A program made the translations under genes and the position numbers. A DNA stretch of 60,000 bases from Antedon mediterranea (taxonomy: Eukaryota; Echinodermata; Crinoidea; Comatulida; Antedonidae). The notes below the pieces were generated by a model. That model searched no databases. It worked only from the letters and a program-made list of their open reading frames with translations, and was not told the origin of the DNA. This document shows positions 34,129 through 47,900 of this stretch, piece by piece (positions within the stretch are counted from its first letter, which is position 1; every line of letters starts with the position of its first letter). The stretch spans positions 19,930,001-19,990,000 of the forward strand of contig NC_092671.1 in assembly GCF_964355755.1 (NCBI RefSeq). Direction: 5' to 3'.

Positions 34129-35814
34129 TAAACGGTAATGTTCATAGAAATATAGTAGAATGTACTAAAGCATTTGGTAATTTTTCATCATTGATTACCA
34201 TGTTTTTATTTTTATTTACATTATTTTAATAATCTTAAACAATAAACATGTTTAAATTAAATTTTACCATGACTTAATGATTGATCTTTATACGATATTG
34301 AGTTATCAAAAAATTATAGCAATAATGTAATCAGTATTTTTAGTACCATACAATATACATAATTAATGTACCGTATTCTGTAAGTGGCAAAAATGATTTG
34401 AATAATAAAAAAGTATTATAATTCCGACACAAAACAACAATTTATGTTTTTTTTTACATATTAAAATAACAAACCAGAAGACAGTCATTTGTATAAAATC
34501 TAATGGTTTTATTCTATGTATACAAATCGACAAAACAAAATATGTTCATATAATTATCAAAATGTTCTTCTATGAGGTTGAATAGTATCGATATATTCTT
34601 TACACTTCAATATTGGTTGTTGGATACAACAATGTTACAGCATCAACAAGGAAATAGGTTATCAACCACGTTGAAATAATACAGCGTGGTACTATTTATG
34701 GGATAGGATAATTACATATTCTCATTCCCGATGTGTTATTTCATTTTTTTAAATCGTATTTTTTTTTCAACTTTTCGACGCTTCACAATTATTATCATAT
34801 TATAGCATAGCATAGGGTGATTCATTAAAATCGTTATGCACATAAGCAAATATGTACACAGCAAGTAGAAAACATATAACGTTTTACATTTTATATTGTC
34901 ATAATATAAACTCTTTGAAAGTATAACAATCATTTGAATCGATTCTACACTGTGACCGTTTTCAACATACAGTAACTATCCTCAACACAAGGCTCATATT
35001 TCTGGTTTCAATTTTTGTCTAGAATATTAATGAAATGCAGTTAAATTTGATTTTACAATATAGGGTTGTAGGGGTACAGGGGACCTGACCTAGCCTAATG
35101 TACTATCTAATATGACTCGAAAATACAATTGAAATCTCATTGGTCTAGGTAAAAATGTCGTGCACAAAATTAAGTCGAACTCCCTTCATTCATTTAAGCA
35201 TTATTGCTGTATTCACTTTTGTAAAATGTAGTGTATAATTTTACTATTGTTAAGGAAATTCATATTAAATTGAGTCAGGTTTACCAATATCAAATTATAG
35301 ATTTACAAATCTCTTAAATTGTTCTTTTGTTTTTGTTACAACTGTATTATGCCTAACTGCATTACTTCTTTTTATTATACTTTCCCAGATTTGGTCAACA
35401 GTAAACATCACTGGCTTTTAATCTTAAATTTAATAGTTAGAGCACTAGAATAATTTTTGAAATTCTTAAAAATGCTTCCGAAATGTAATATTTACACTAG
35501 ATCAGTATTCGCAATAGCATTTTAGGCATAACTAATAATACACACTTTTATTAAAGTCAATGCTAATGTTCATTTCTAAAGTAACTAAATAAACATGAAG
35601 CTTAACATGGTAATTATCTATAACTTGACTATAGATCAGTCAGTTTGCGAAACGAAATTTTGCTCCACAAACTATATTTTAAATGTAATGCTATCTTATT
35701 TTAGAATTGATTGCTAAAAGCTATTGGATTTTGAAAACTTTTACAATTTGCAGCAATTTTCCATAAACCTTAATGATATTTAAACAGCTGCTGACAATGA
35801 ATTTCGATTGATAT
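34129..35814. other. Intergenic space between convergent genes B and C
   Basis: It contains the 3' UTRs of both genes. An AATAAA at 34241-34246 (plus) fits gene B. A TTTATT at 35547-35552 (AATAAA on the minus strand) could serve gene C. No other feature was seen. Confidence 0.5.
34241..34246 (+). promoter_or_regulatory. Poly(A) signal of gene B
   Basis: AATAAA 113 nt after the TAG of the long last exon. Confidence 0.55.
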
Positions 35815-35947
35815 CTATACTCTACATTCTAACTGATCATTTTCAGCAAGACTGCTTTTTGGTGTTTTTACTGTTCCAATTGTACGTGTTGTTATCCATA
35901 GGTCGTCTGATTTATTGTCGAATGAATAATCTCTCTCTTTTTTAGAT
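35815..35947 (-). CDS. Gene C exon 14: cytoplasmic tail and stop
   Basis: It reads [20 protein letters not shown] and [20 protein letters not shown] and ends CRV, with TAG at 35817-35815. The tail is short for a Notch ligand (about 46 residues) and has several Lys for endocytic ubiquitination. The final Val recalls the PDZ-binding ends of Delta (ATEV) and Jagged1 (EYIV), but CRV is not a classic motif. Confidence 0.85.
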
Positions 35948-38900
35948 CTTTATACAGCAGCGAATAAAAAGAAAAAAAGAAAGTGTTTTAAACCTAAACG
36001 CATGTCATACAAACTTAATAAATAGGCTATACTGTTATTTATTAAAAATTACTGAAATGAGGGTCTGTGAACAGTACTAACGGTATAAATAAACTATAGT
36101 ATTATAAGGACTACTTTACAGGTAAATGTGTATTTGAGATTGGTAGTTTTTATGTTTCATTGTTATTGATAAGTGAAATTACACGTGGTATGTACGTGTT
36201 ACTCATTTCATTTTGGAACTTAAAAATATAATGTTGAATAAACTAGTCTATTGCCCATTACACACTCATTTAAGTTTGTTTTAAATAGAAATTAAGAATA
36301 AAATGTTATATGTTAATGATGGAAATCCGTATAATAATACAATATTCATTTCCATAATATACACTTACTTTGTACGGGAGCAGCAAATGACTATTAGAAA
36401 AATCGTTACGATTACCCCGGATAATGCAGCGCCCCCTAAAATCCATACCAGGTAAACTTCAAACCAGTTCTAAAAATGAGATCAACGTTAACTTTATATA
36501 CTGAATAATCGAGCAATAACAATAATTATATCATGGAAAGGTTATAAAACTGTAATTAAAAATAATAAAAAGCAACCCAATAAATAATATACATATATAG
36601 AATGAGCGCTTTCAGTCAAATACTGTATGTGTTGATTGTACTGTGGGGTCCATGAAAAGTGTCCCAAATCAAGAGTTTTATTAATTTTAAGTTTACTCCA
36701 ATTTACGTATAACAACATTAAAATATATAAAGAAATTCATTATTGAGTATTTACTTAAAAGTTTACTCAAATGTACGTATTACAACATTACAATATATAG
36801 GGCCTAAAATTAAATTACTCGAAGAAAGAACACAACTGGTAATAGGATAGTAACCTGTCTTTCTGGTTGTGCGCTGTAAATTGGATATGGCATCATTATT
36901 TGTAGTTCTTCCATCGGCACCAGATCAATTATCTCCTCGATATCTTCTCCGCTAATAAATGAATCATTAATGTGTACAACAAACACAATCGTCGTCACTA
37001 GTTTGCTGTGAAAAGCATATTATAATCCTGATTTATTGCAACAATGGATGTTTGATTAATGAATACGGTACTTATGCAAAGTAATTACGAGGATGAGGAA
37101 GAGTACAATTTCAATATGGTACAACCTTTCATGTAAATATTTGTGTAAAACTACTTTTATAATCGTCATGGTTTTAAACCATGGTTCCTCGAATAAAAAG
37201 TTGTATAATCAAAACCAATAGATTTAGAAGAGATGATTTGGATTTTTGTTTCAGCTTGTGTTGAAATTCGTACTACCTATAGTTATCAGCGCTATGCGGA
37301 TCACTTAGAAATAAATCATTGTACGTCATGTAGTAAAATGAATTAGCTATACATTATTTCATTTAGATTTAAACAATCACTTTGGACAATTTGATGAAAA
37401 TACAGACTCACGCAATATTAACATCTGTTGTAGGGATTTCAAAACACTCAACCCTTACACCGTCATTAACAATTTCATTCATTATGATCTTGAAAAAACT
37501 AGATTCAAGTGAACTTAAATCTAAATTACGTCCTTCAAACAACATTGATAGTCCATCGGTTCGGGAATCTGCAAAAATAAGAACATTTTTTAATATCATT
37601 ATATTAACAAAATATTTTTACACGATCCTTACAGTACTTATTGTAATTTCTTTCTTCTTCGTAGTAACCCACATAAGGATGTTATAGTTATTGTTACAGT
37701 GTTAAAAAATGTTTTGGCATTTATGGAATTTACCATATTATTTAAATCAATAATTAACAAATCGATGACCTACATTAAAAAATTACTTGAAATTAGTATT
37801 TTTATTATACAAACCAATAGAACAAGTTAGCCCAGCAAAATGTTGTGCACAATCGCAGTCAAAGCTGTTAATTCTATCTAAACACCTCCCTTGGTTATTA
37901 CATGGTTGACTGAAACACTCGTTTATATTATTCTCACAGTTGAAACCATCAAAACCATCTTGGCATGCGCACTCGTAACTATTGATATAATCTCTGCATA
38001 CGCCGTTGTTTTGACATGGCTTAGATATACATTCATTTATTTCATCGACACATGTAATTCCTGTAAAACCGGGTGTACAAATACATTCAATCATGTTGAT
38101 TGAGTCCTGGCATGTCGAGTTGTTTTGACAGGGGGAACTATCACATTCGTTTATGTTTATTTCACAATTGCGCCCCCTGTAACCCGGTGGACAAGTACAC
38201 TCATAGTTCGCTATCATGTCTGTACACTCACCATTGTTTTGGCATGGTAAACTAAAGCAATCGTTAATATCATTTTCACAAATAGTCCCGTTGTATCCAG
38301 ATACGCAATGGCAGTTATACGAATTCGCAAGATTATAACAAGTGCCATTATTTAAACAAGGACTACTCAGGCACTCGTTAATATCACTTGCGCATTGCGT
38401 ACCCTGGTATCCATCTGCGCACTCACATGAAAACTTATTTATCAGGTCATTGCACGTAGCGCCATTTTTGCAGGGTGAGCTTATGCATTCATTAATATCT
38501 ATATCACATGTTTTGCCATTATATCCGCGTTCACATTCGCAAACATAGGAATTGATATGGTCGATACAAGTTGATGCCTGTTTACATGGTGCACTTGCAC
38601 ATTCGTCAATGTCGACCTCACAGTTATTTCCCGTAAAGCCATTCTTACAACGACACTTGTACTTATTTATTCTGTCAACACACAATCCATTGTTTTTACA
38701 AGGTTCGCTGTGACATTCGTTGATATCAATTTCACATTCTGTTCCATCAAAACCGTTTTGGCAATTACAAGTATAACCTGCTACTGAATCTTGACATGTG
38801 CCATTATTTTTGCAGGGAGAACTATTACACTCATCCACGTTGATCTCGCAACGAGTACCAGTAAATCCTTCCGTGCATGTGCATTGATACCTGTTGACAT

Positions 38901-41900
38901 AATCTGTACATACACCTAAGTTTTGACATGGATTAGACAAACATTCATTTATATTTATTTCACAATTTGGACCAGAATATCCATCTACGCATGAACATGT
39001 ATACATAGCAATCAGATCACTGCAAGTCGCATTATTCAAACATGGGTTGCTAATGCATTCATTTATCTCATTTTCACACAGCGTTCCATAGTAACCTTCT
39101 GTACATTGACAGCTGTATTTAGCAACTTCATCTATACATATTGCTGAATTTGTACATGGGTTACTTTCACACTCGTTAATTTCTAAAGCACAGGATTCGC
39201 CTTGATATCCCGTGGCACACGTACACGTGTAGTTGTCAATTCCATCGATACAAGAGCCATTATTTAAACATGGTGCACTTGCACACTCATCAATGTTCTC
39301 GTCGCAAAAAACACCAGCATAGCCGTCTACACATGTGCAGGTATACGCTCCAATCACATCTTTACAAGAACCTCCGTTTTTACACGGTGAACTTTGACAT
39401 TCGTCAATATTCTCTTCACAAGTACTTCCTGAAAATCCGTTTGCGCATATGCATGTGTACTGTGCAATCATGTCATTACATGTACCGTAATTTTGGCATG
39501 GTTGTGAAGCACATTCATCAATATTCGTTTGACAGGAGGGTCCAATAAAACCATCAGCGCACTCGCACTTGAAGTCTGCTACCAAGTCAATACACCTTGC
39601 TCCATTCTGACAAGAAAAAGTGTTACAATCGTCATCATTTACATCGCAACGTTCTCCGGAATATCCTTCCTGACATTTACAAATAAACGCATTCAGTCCA
39701 TCAACACATGTGCCGAAAATACACGGAGACCGCAGACATTCATTGATATTACTTTCACAGGTCACTCCTTCGTATCCCGGAAAACAATCACATTCGTACG
39801 AATTAACCAAATCTTTACAAGTTGCACCATTAAAACAAGGATCACTGGAACACTCGTTGATTTCTGTTGAACATGTATTTCCAATAAAACCATCTGAACA
39901 TGTGCAAACATAACCATTGATTTCATCTTTGCAAATTCCTGAATTTTTACACGGTTTGTATTTAGTACATTCGTCGATATTGATTTCACATAATATCCCT
40001 TTAAAAAAATAATTACGAAAATTATTTGTTTCGTTAAAGAATAAACACTTTTTAATAGCATGCTCTGTGTGTAAATTTGAGAAAATGACGATTATCATCA
40101 AACATATTCTTGCGTAAGTGATTTGAAAATCCTTACATATCAGGCCTATTATAATTGCACATGAATTACATTTATGACACGACACGATGTGACATAGACG
40201 CAGACCAGACCATAGACCAGAACCACTGATTTCACTGAGCACTGTCGTACACGGACAACTGGAACTATGTATACCACTGCACTAGTAGTTTGTCTGTCTG
40301 TCACAACCCTGCCTGTCATTTTACATCAAATCTTTTTTTTAAAGAACATTGGTATCGAAATTGTCACCACACTGATAACGAATGGTTTATTAGTTCATAA
40401 TTACATGTTTCTACTAATTGTGGTGCAGTTGATATGATAATTTTCTTACTTACCTTCAAACCCTGCTGGGCAGTCACATGAAAAACTATTGATTAAATCA
40501 GAACATGTGGCCCCATTTTTACATGGTGAGCTTAAACATTCATCAATATTTTCAGAACATAGCATTCCTAAAGAAATAAACAAAGTATAAAACTGTTAAA
40601 GAGTATAAAATAATAGTCCATAGTTCTTTTAAATGAATAATGCTTAAAGGTATATTGTTACCCTGAAACGTATATATATATTTTTTTGTTTTGAATTTAC
40701 CATTTCAATGTCACATAATACAAAATTGGATAGAAAAAAAAATTATTTACCTAAAAAAAAAATAGTTGCATTGACTGGAAATCAATGCGGTTTTGGAATT
40801 TAGGCTTAACCGTTTATTTTGTCTGTTTGTAGCCTAAGTGAAGACATTTTTTTTAATAGTTTTTCATTCTACGGAGGTGATTAACCTAAATCTGTTATTT
40901 TTCTTAATTGTTTATGTTTTTGTGGGACACTACACCTTTAATGTTTACCATCAGAGTTATAACTTTATGTAATATAATTTTAACTTTTTACTATATACAA
41001 TTACCTGTATAGCCAGAAAAACATGAACATGAAAATGAATTCGGTTGATCTACGCATCTACCCAAACCACAAGGTGAGCTCTGGCACTCATCTATGTCAC
41101 TTTCACAATTAAAACCTGGAAAATATTGCGTATTGAACAGAAATCAATTCCAATTAGTAGGTCACAACCAATCAATCCACCGGTAAATCAATCCATAGCT
41201 AAGCTTGTTATTTTTATTGCTTCACTTTATTGTAAAGCAATTATTATCATTGACAAAATAACATGAAATAAGAACAAAGGAAGTTTGTTTTGAAGTTGAA
41301 ACATAACATGATATTGTAAAGAAACTATACTGATATGTACCTTTGAATCCTGCAGTACATAAACATGTATATTGGTCTTTGCCATCTTCGCATCGTCCTC
41401 CATTTAAACAAGGGTCACTTCTACATTCGTTGACTTCCTGATCACAAACTGAACCTGCATAAACACAATCAAAATACATAACCATTTCATGTTGGCCTAC
41501 ATTATGCTATATTATATTTTTTCTTTATGAACTTATTTTAAAGAACACGTCCGCATTGACTATTTTGGATGAGGACGATGAGAATATTGAATTGCTGATA
41601 AAACAACTTATTTTCTGGCTTATTTATACTCTAACATCGACTGAATTGGTAAGCCAACAGCCAAACTCAGACGCCGCCAGGCAAGACAAAACCATACTAA
41701 TTATTCATTGGTTTTGGAGACAAATTGTGAAAAGCGTAATGTTGCAAGACAAGTCACGCTATAATAAAGGGAGGAGAATTTAACTGCGATGCTAAATTGA
41801 CCATTTGCTCTAGATTCCTTTATAGTATGTTATCGTATCATATTTATACAACATACCATTTTAACATAAATTGCACTATTCTTAAGTTGGTGAACGTCTA

Positions 41901-44900
41901 TCATATATCTAAGTGCCATGGTATGCATTTTTTTGTATTGTTGCTCACGGGCTTCAGAATTTACTTCCATTTTGTATCCGCTGTGCCATAAACACAACAT
42001 TTGCAGGAATTAGGCCTAGTTCGTTTCCTTTAGAACGCCGTCGGAATTTTGTTGTCATGTTATAATCATGTGAATATTGAGTCGGTAAACCATTGTACGT
42101 GTTTACTGGTGTCAGTATTATATATGTACAGGTTTCCTTCAATCAAGGACCCATCGAGATAAAGACCCCCTCTATTCATAAACAACTCGAAATATTATTT
42201 ATGCATATCTCAATAGTGATTATTAAATAAACTAAAGTATGAGATATTCGCTTAGGCAATAATTAATTGTCCTTTCTAAACGATATGATTTAGCAAACTC
42301 AAGCCAATGTATTGATCATACTAGAGAAGTGTATATCAAAACATGCATTTTTATATTTTTCATATTCAGTTATCAATATAATGTCTATACAATTTGAATT
42401 TTCCTTTTTTTTCAGCTACGACACCATGGTTTTTTAAACACATGTAATTTGTTTGATCATTTTTACAAATATTACGGAAGTTTATTTGGAGTGAATGTAG
42501 ATTATACCTGTATAGCCGAACGGACATGCGCAGTTGAAGGAATTGATGAGGTCTTCACATGTGCCGCCATTAAGACATGGGTCACTTTCACATTCATTCA
42601 CATTTATTTCACATATTGAACCTACAGTATACAAAATAGGATAGGATTATGAGTTATTGAAAGGCGATCTTTACCATGATCATGCTACAAACGTATGCAG
42701 AAAAAAGGTAAATTCTTAGGCTAAAAGCTAATCTAATTTAATCATATATAAAGTATTTCCACCTTTATACATATTTTACTACTTTTATTAATTTGAAGTA
42801 TTTATAATTGCGAAAGATTCCAGGAGGACGAATGTATGACGAAGTACCGGGTTGCACAACGGAGCGGAAACTCCCTTTTGATGAAAAAGGCAATCAAAGA
42901 AACATTTCCAATGTAACATTAAATTATTATTACTTTAAAAAAAAACACATATAGTTGCAATAATAATAATAACAATGATAATCGTATTAGTTCCTTAACT
43001 CTTATTTAATACAAGATATGTATTCGTTTCAGGTTTGATTAATCAAAAGATGTAAGCAGCTGTTTAATATATTAAACGAAAACATAATTTACAAGCATTC
43101 AATTACAAGAAATAAAAGCTGCGTAAAACAATACCAAGCACTTACAGGCATGTCACATTTAATTAGTAAAGGGCTAGCAGAAAGACAATTGATTCACATA
43201 CGCAAGAACAGAAAAATAAAGGTATTATAATCACTGTGAGTGTAATGAGTTACATTCGTTGTGGTGAATGAAGAACCAAAACTTGTAATATATAATAGAC
43301 CATTTAAGTTAGAGCATGATTCAGCAGACGCTTGGTGCTGTTCATAATTCTATCAGATGCAAAAAATCAAAATAATATTTTTGGAAGTAGAATTCAAACT
43401 ATAAACAATTTTTCTGTACGTAAGTAGTATAATGCAATTGTTATGTAAATGTATAGTGTACTGACATTGACATTAACTATTAGTTTATCTGATCATTTAA
43501 AGCAGCACATTGTTGTATTGTATTGTATCGCGTGTCGGCGGCGGGAATATTATGAGGTCAAAATATGACACGAGTACAGTTCACACATGGCCTGAAATAC
43601 AAGGGGTTCTGTGCGTACCAATGTGCTTTAATATTCTCAGTTGCATAATTAAGACTTGGCTAGTTACAATGTATAAAATGTGTTATATATGTTCTGACAC
43701 CAATCATTAGGTTTCTAATGTGAAGCGATTAATGATCCTTAATTGCTAATAAGCGTTGTTGATATAAAAGCTAAACATTCAAAGCTATAAGAATAGTAGT
43801 GGCCATTATTTTTATATAATATAATAGTATTTCCAAAGTCAACCATACATTTTATTAGCAAACAGAATGCTTGGTTAGCCTATAAACATGTTATTTTTTT
43901 TTTATTTGACAACGGCCAACTTAAACTTAAATGAACATTGAGCTGTGGTTTATTTTTATAATAATGCGCATAACATGGAGTCCAATGTGAACAATTACAT
44001 GCAAGGCCAATTACATGGAAACGAACTACAAAAATGACATTATGTCTATCATGCAGTTATCACCTTTGAACCCAGAAAAACACTCAGGTCCGTTGGTCCC
44101 ACATATATAACGACTCTGACCCTTAGAAGCATCGCAGAATTGTTCGCAGTTTCTTCCGTAATAACCAGGATCACATGTTATACTCAATTCCACAGTAGTG
44201 CTGCAATTTATATTCATGAAAATATATATTCAGTAATTGGTTTCTTTTGCTGACCCATTACGGGAACTGATTAATTAGCCTAATTAAAATTAATGACAGG
44301 CGCAATTGATAATTTACATAAATTTATGGTTGCAATAAATTTGTATCTTTTATAGCTACCCAAGGCCATCATCAATAAATGTATATAAAAAATCTGAATC
44401 TTGTGTCAATACGAATGTTACAATATGCTATGATAATGATGATTCCTATACATTATAATGCTTAAACTACGGTAATAATAATAAACATAAGATCAAACGT
44501 AGACTCAGTTAGTGAATATATTTAAAAATGATTCAACCAATCTGTTAACTGAAACAAAACAGCCCATGTTATCTCTAATGTTCCTGGTACGAAAAAAATA
44601 CTATAAGCCACTGATACGCACAGCATTCTCATATTTTGGTCAGTAATTTCTCTTTGGATTTATATTATTTAATATAATTCTATCTATATAATTACCAATA
44701 CTTACCGGTGGTCAAAACCTAAATTAGAATCATATTATTTTACTACGTTTATCTAATTATGGTATCTATAGTTGTATGCATAAAAAAGATACTACATTAC
44801 TTTGATACGCGGCCCTTCAACGTATGAGTCTGTTTTAACTGATTAATAGGAAGAATTATTTGCTGTAAGAAGTGGTCGACGAGATCTGGATCATCCTTGC

Positions 44901-47900
44901 TATCATGGTCCAATACTTTAACGTCTAAGAAAAGATCCCCCTGTAATAATAATAATAATAATAATAATAACAATAATAATACTAATTATGATAATGATAT
45001 AAGCATTTCGCAAATCTCATGGATGTTTAAAAAATTCTAGTTTTTAATCCTAGATTTTCTTTCAAAAAGTAAAGCTATTGTATTTATCTCTTCCTACAGC
45101 ACCACGCATTGTGAACTTGCATGATATCTTTCTCAAATTTTTTTAAAAATTATTTAATTATATTATTTTTCCACTCTGGTAGCTAAGTATGAATCTTACC
45201 GTCCAGTTTGTAAATTTAAATTGAAATGGGTTGGCCATCTTTTGTGACTCATCTCTAGTTGATATACGGTCAGGAAAATCAAAAGTATCCTCATTGCGAA
45301 ATATCTTTCCCGTTATTAATGTGACGTCACAATCCATTGTACGCAGTCCACTAAAATTATAGAATAGTCTGACATTTAGAATTTTGACGGAATTTTTTTT
45401 ATCGTAATGAATTCACATGGTTAGTATGACTCAACATAACGAAACATAGATACCAATACTTTTGTAGAAAAAAGGACTTATGTTCACACCATTGGATTGA
45501 GAAGAGACGTAGACCAGGGAGTTGTGCGTAGACCTAGCCAATTTTGACCAAATGTTAATTTGCTGCCATACTAATTTCATTAAGGGAAATGTCTAATCCT
45601 TGATAATTGTTAATTGTAAAACAGAAGGTACAAATAAATTGTCTATAATTACTCATTCTGACTTAATGAGAAGGTCCATTAATACAATTATAGTTTGAAT
45701 TGTAAATGAGTTGGACATTGTTTAAAGAATAATGGTTATGAACAACCATGTAGTAACAATAGTATATTAAACGTTATATAATTTTCTTTTAAAATAGCTC
45801 ATATGGCCATGTTTGCTTTTGGTTCTGTAACTAGAAATTTGTCAACTAAGCTTTTTTAGGTCAATCTTTGATTTTTTTTTTACCGGTAGAAGCAAAGTGT
45901 TGAATATAAATGAACAGTGTAGAAGTCGCTTTAATAATAGCATTTTAAAATAACATATGGGACTAAGCTACGTGACAATAATTAACATATTGAACAAAAC
46001 AACGACCCATTAAACATTTAATAGATGCTTGTACATTTCCACATAAATTATGCATACAAATATGTTCAATCAATTGCCATTGTTTCAATCTTAGCCTTTC
46101 AATTACACCGCAAATTAAATCAATACATTGTAATTAAATAGCATTTATGAAATAAATGATTTGTTATTTTAACAACTTTAATAATATCGCGAACAAATTT
46201 GGAATGATTAATTCAGTATAAATGATACTGTACTGTACCATTTCTTTAGATAAATACTTTGTAAATAATTTAAATATGCATTATCAAGTAAGATAGCGTA
46301 ACATAGGTATACTGTAGGCCTAACTAATCAGTGAATCTTTTATATTAAAAATCAGTGTATGTAGATGCATTGATTTATAAACATACCATAATCAGTAAAA
46401 AAGAATACCAGTACAGTACCTTGGTTCCTTTGTGAAACAAATTTCAAACATATTATCACATTGGCTTTTGCATTCTATTTCTTTTCTAGCTGCATCACAG
46501 CATTCACCATTGAACATTCTACTTGTAGGGTTTGAATAAGCCTTCAGAAAGAAATTGAGTGTCGCTGCTCCGTCTGTAAATGTCTGAAACAAAGTGAAAC
46601 AATAATGTAATATTGTCTACTAGATTGTTTACATTTATTCATTTACTTACTTTAGTACTGAATTGTTTATTTTATTTATACTAGCACTGTCGAAAGTTTT
46701 TTAAGCGTACCGATGTTACCCTAAAATATTTATGCAGTCGTCTTTCTTTTTTAAGGATCTAAACATTTACAATACGCCTGACTTTGCTGCCATTTTGTTG
46801 TTATTCCAATTAGCAGAACGAGGAGGTGAATATTTTAATTTAGACAACCATATCACCTTGTATACGCCTCAAAGCATTGACCATGCTCATTTTCAGAAAA
46901 AAGACCTATACCATCTAAAGTTTAAACAACGAAATGGCTTTATTGCATGACATCATAATAACTTAGTTTCAATTTATTCTATGTACAACAACTATTGTAA
47001 ATGTACTCAATTAAAATGCATGTTTTTAAAATAGGTTTTAATACTAGGGTCGCAGCAGCCACATTGTTCTTCAAGTTGGTATTTGTTATGAAATACGTAG
47101 CCTACCTTAAAAAATGGAAAGGTCTGCAATTGAGATATTTCAGAAATGTTCATTTAAATGCATAAAGCCTATACAATAATGACCTAACTCCGTTACCCCT
47201 CCATTAGTCTGGGCTCCAGACGGAGTTTTGTCTTAATATTAGTAAAAATATAAATATTTTTGCACATATGGCGTTTCATACGTGTATTACTTGAGTTTGG
47301 ATACTCCGTCTGGGGAAGTCACGTGGTTTGACACCAAGAATTCTTGGTGCATACGATTATCCGGTTGACTAGTTTCAGCTGCATGCGATTGGCTACTCAC
47401 TCGTACACTGTTTTAATATTCATATTTCAGAATTTCAAAGACTCAACATCTAAGACGATGCGCATGCGCTACATTACGTTTAGACAATGTGTACTTGGGT
47501 ACATTGATGAAAGTTTCTGAAAGCTAGAAATGATTTTATATGCCTAGTAGTCTGGTAAACATTTGATGGGATTTTTCCCAAGAACATGAAAACTCGTCTT
47601 GATATGATAGGCTAGCTTCTCCGCAAATCAAACATTGAATGGATCATTTATTATGCGGAGATAATTTAATTTATTTCCCACCCTGTCCTGTTCTTTGTGG
47701 TGGTGTAGCCCTGTTGTGTGCCGGTGTAGCCCTGTTGTGTGCGGGTCGGTGGTGGTATGTACCTTATTGGCGTTCTATTTAGCAGGTCATACGTACGAGT
47801 TGAGTATCCCTACGAAGGAGGCCTAGGCCAGGACTAAACAATTAATAAACAAAACAACTTGGCAACACGATTTTATATTTCAACAGTTGTTCAGTCTCGA

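Noticed and set aside
37891-39913. Plus-strand open frames across the EGF exon
   Set aside because: Antisense shadows of the strongly periodic EGF exon; the minus strand carries the clear domain pattern.
39999-40242. Upstream extension of the EGF open frame
   Set aside because: It lies before a good acceptor at 39999-40016, lacks EGF pattern, and the upstream exons join in phase at 39998.
41556-42142. Several short frames between EGF exons
   Set aside because: Intronic, in random frames, without cysteine pattern; no extra EGF exon could be read.
46732-46950. 72-codon plus-strand frame
   Set aside because: Inside gene C intron 1, without domain, signal peptide or splice support.
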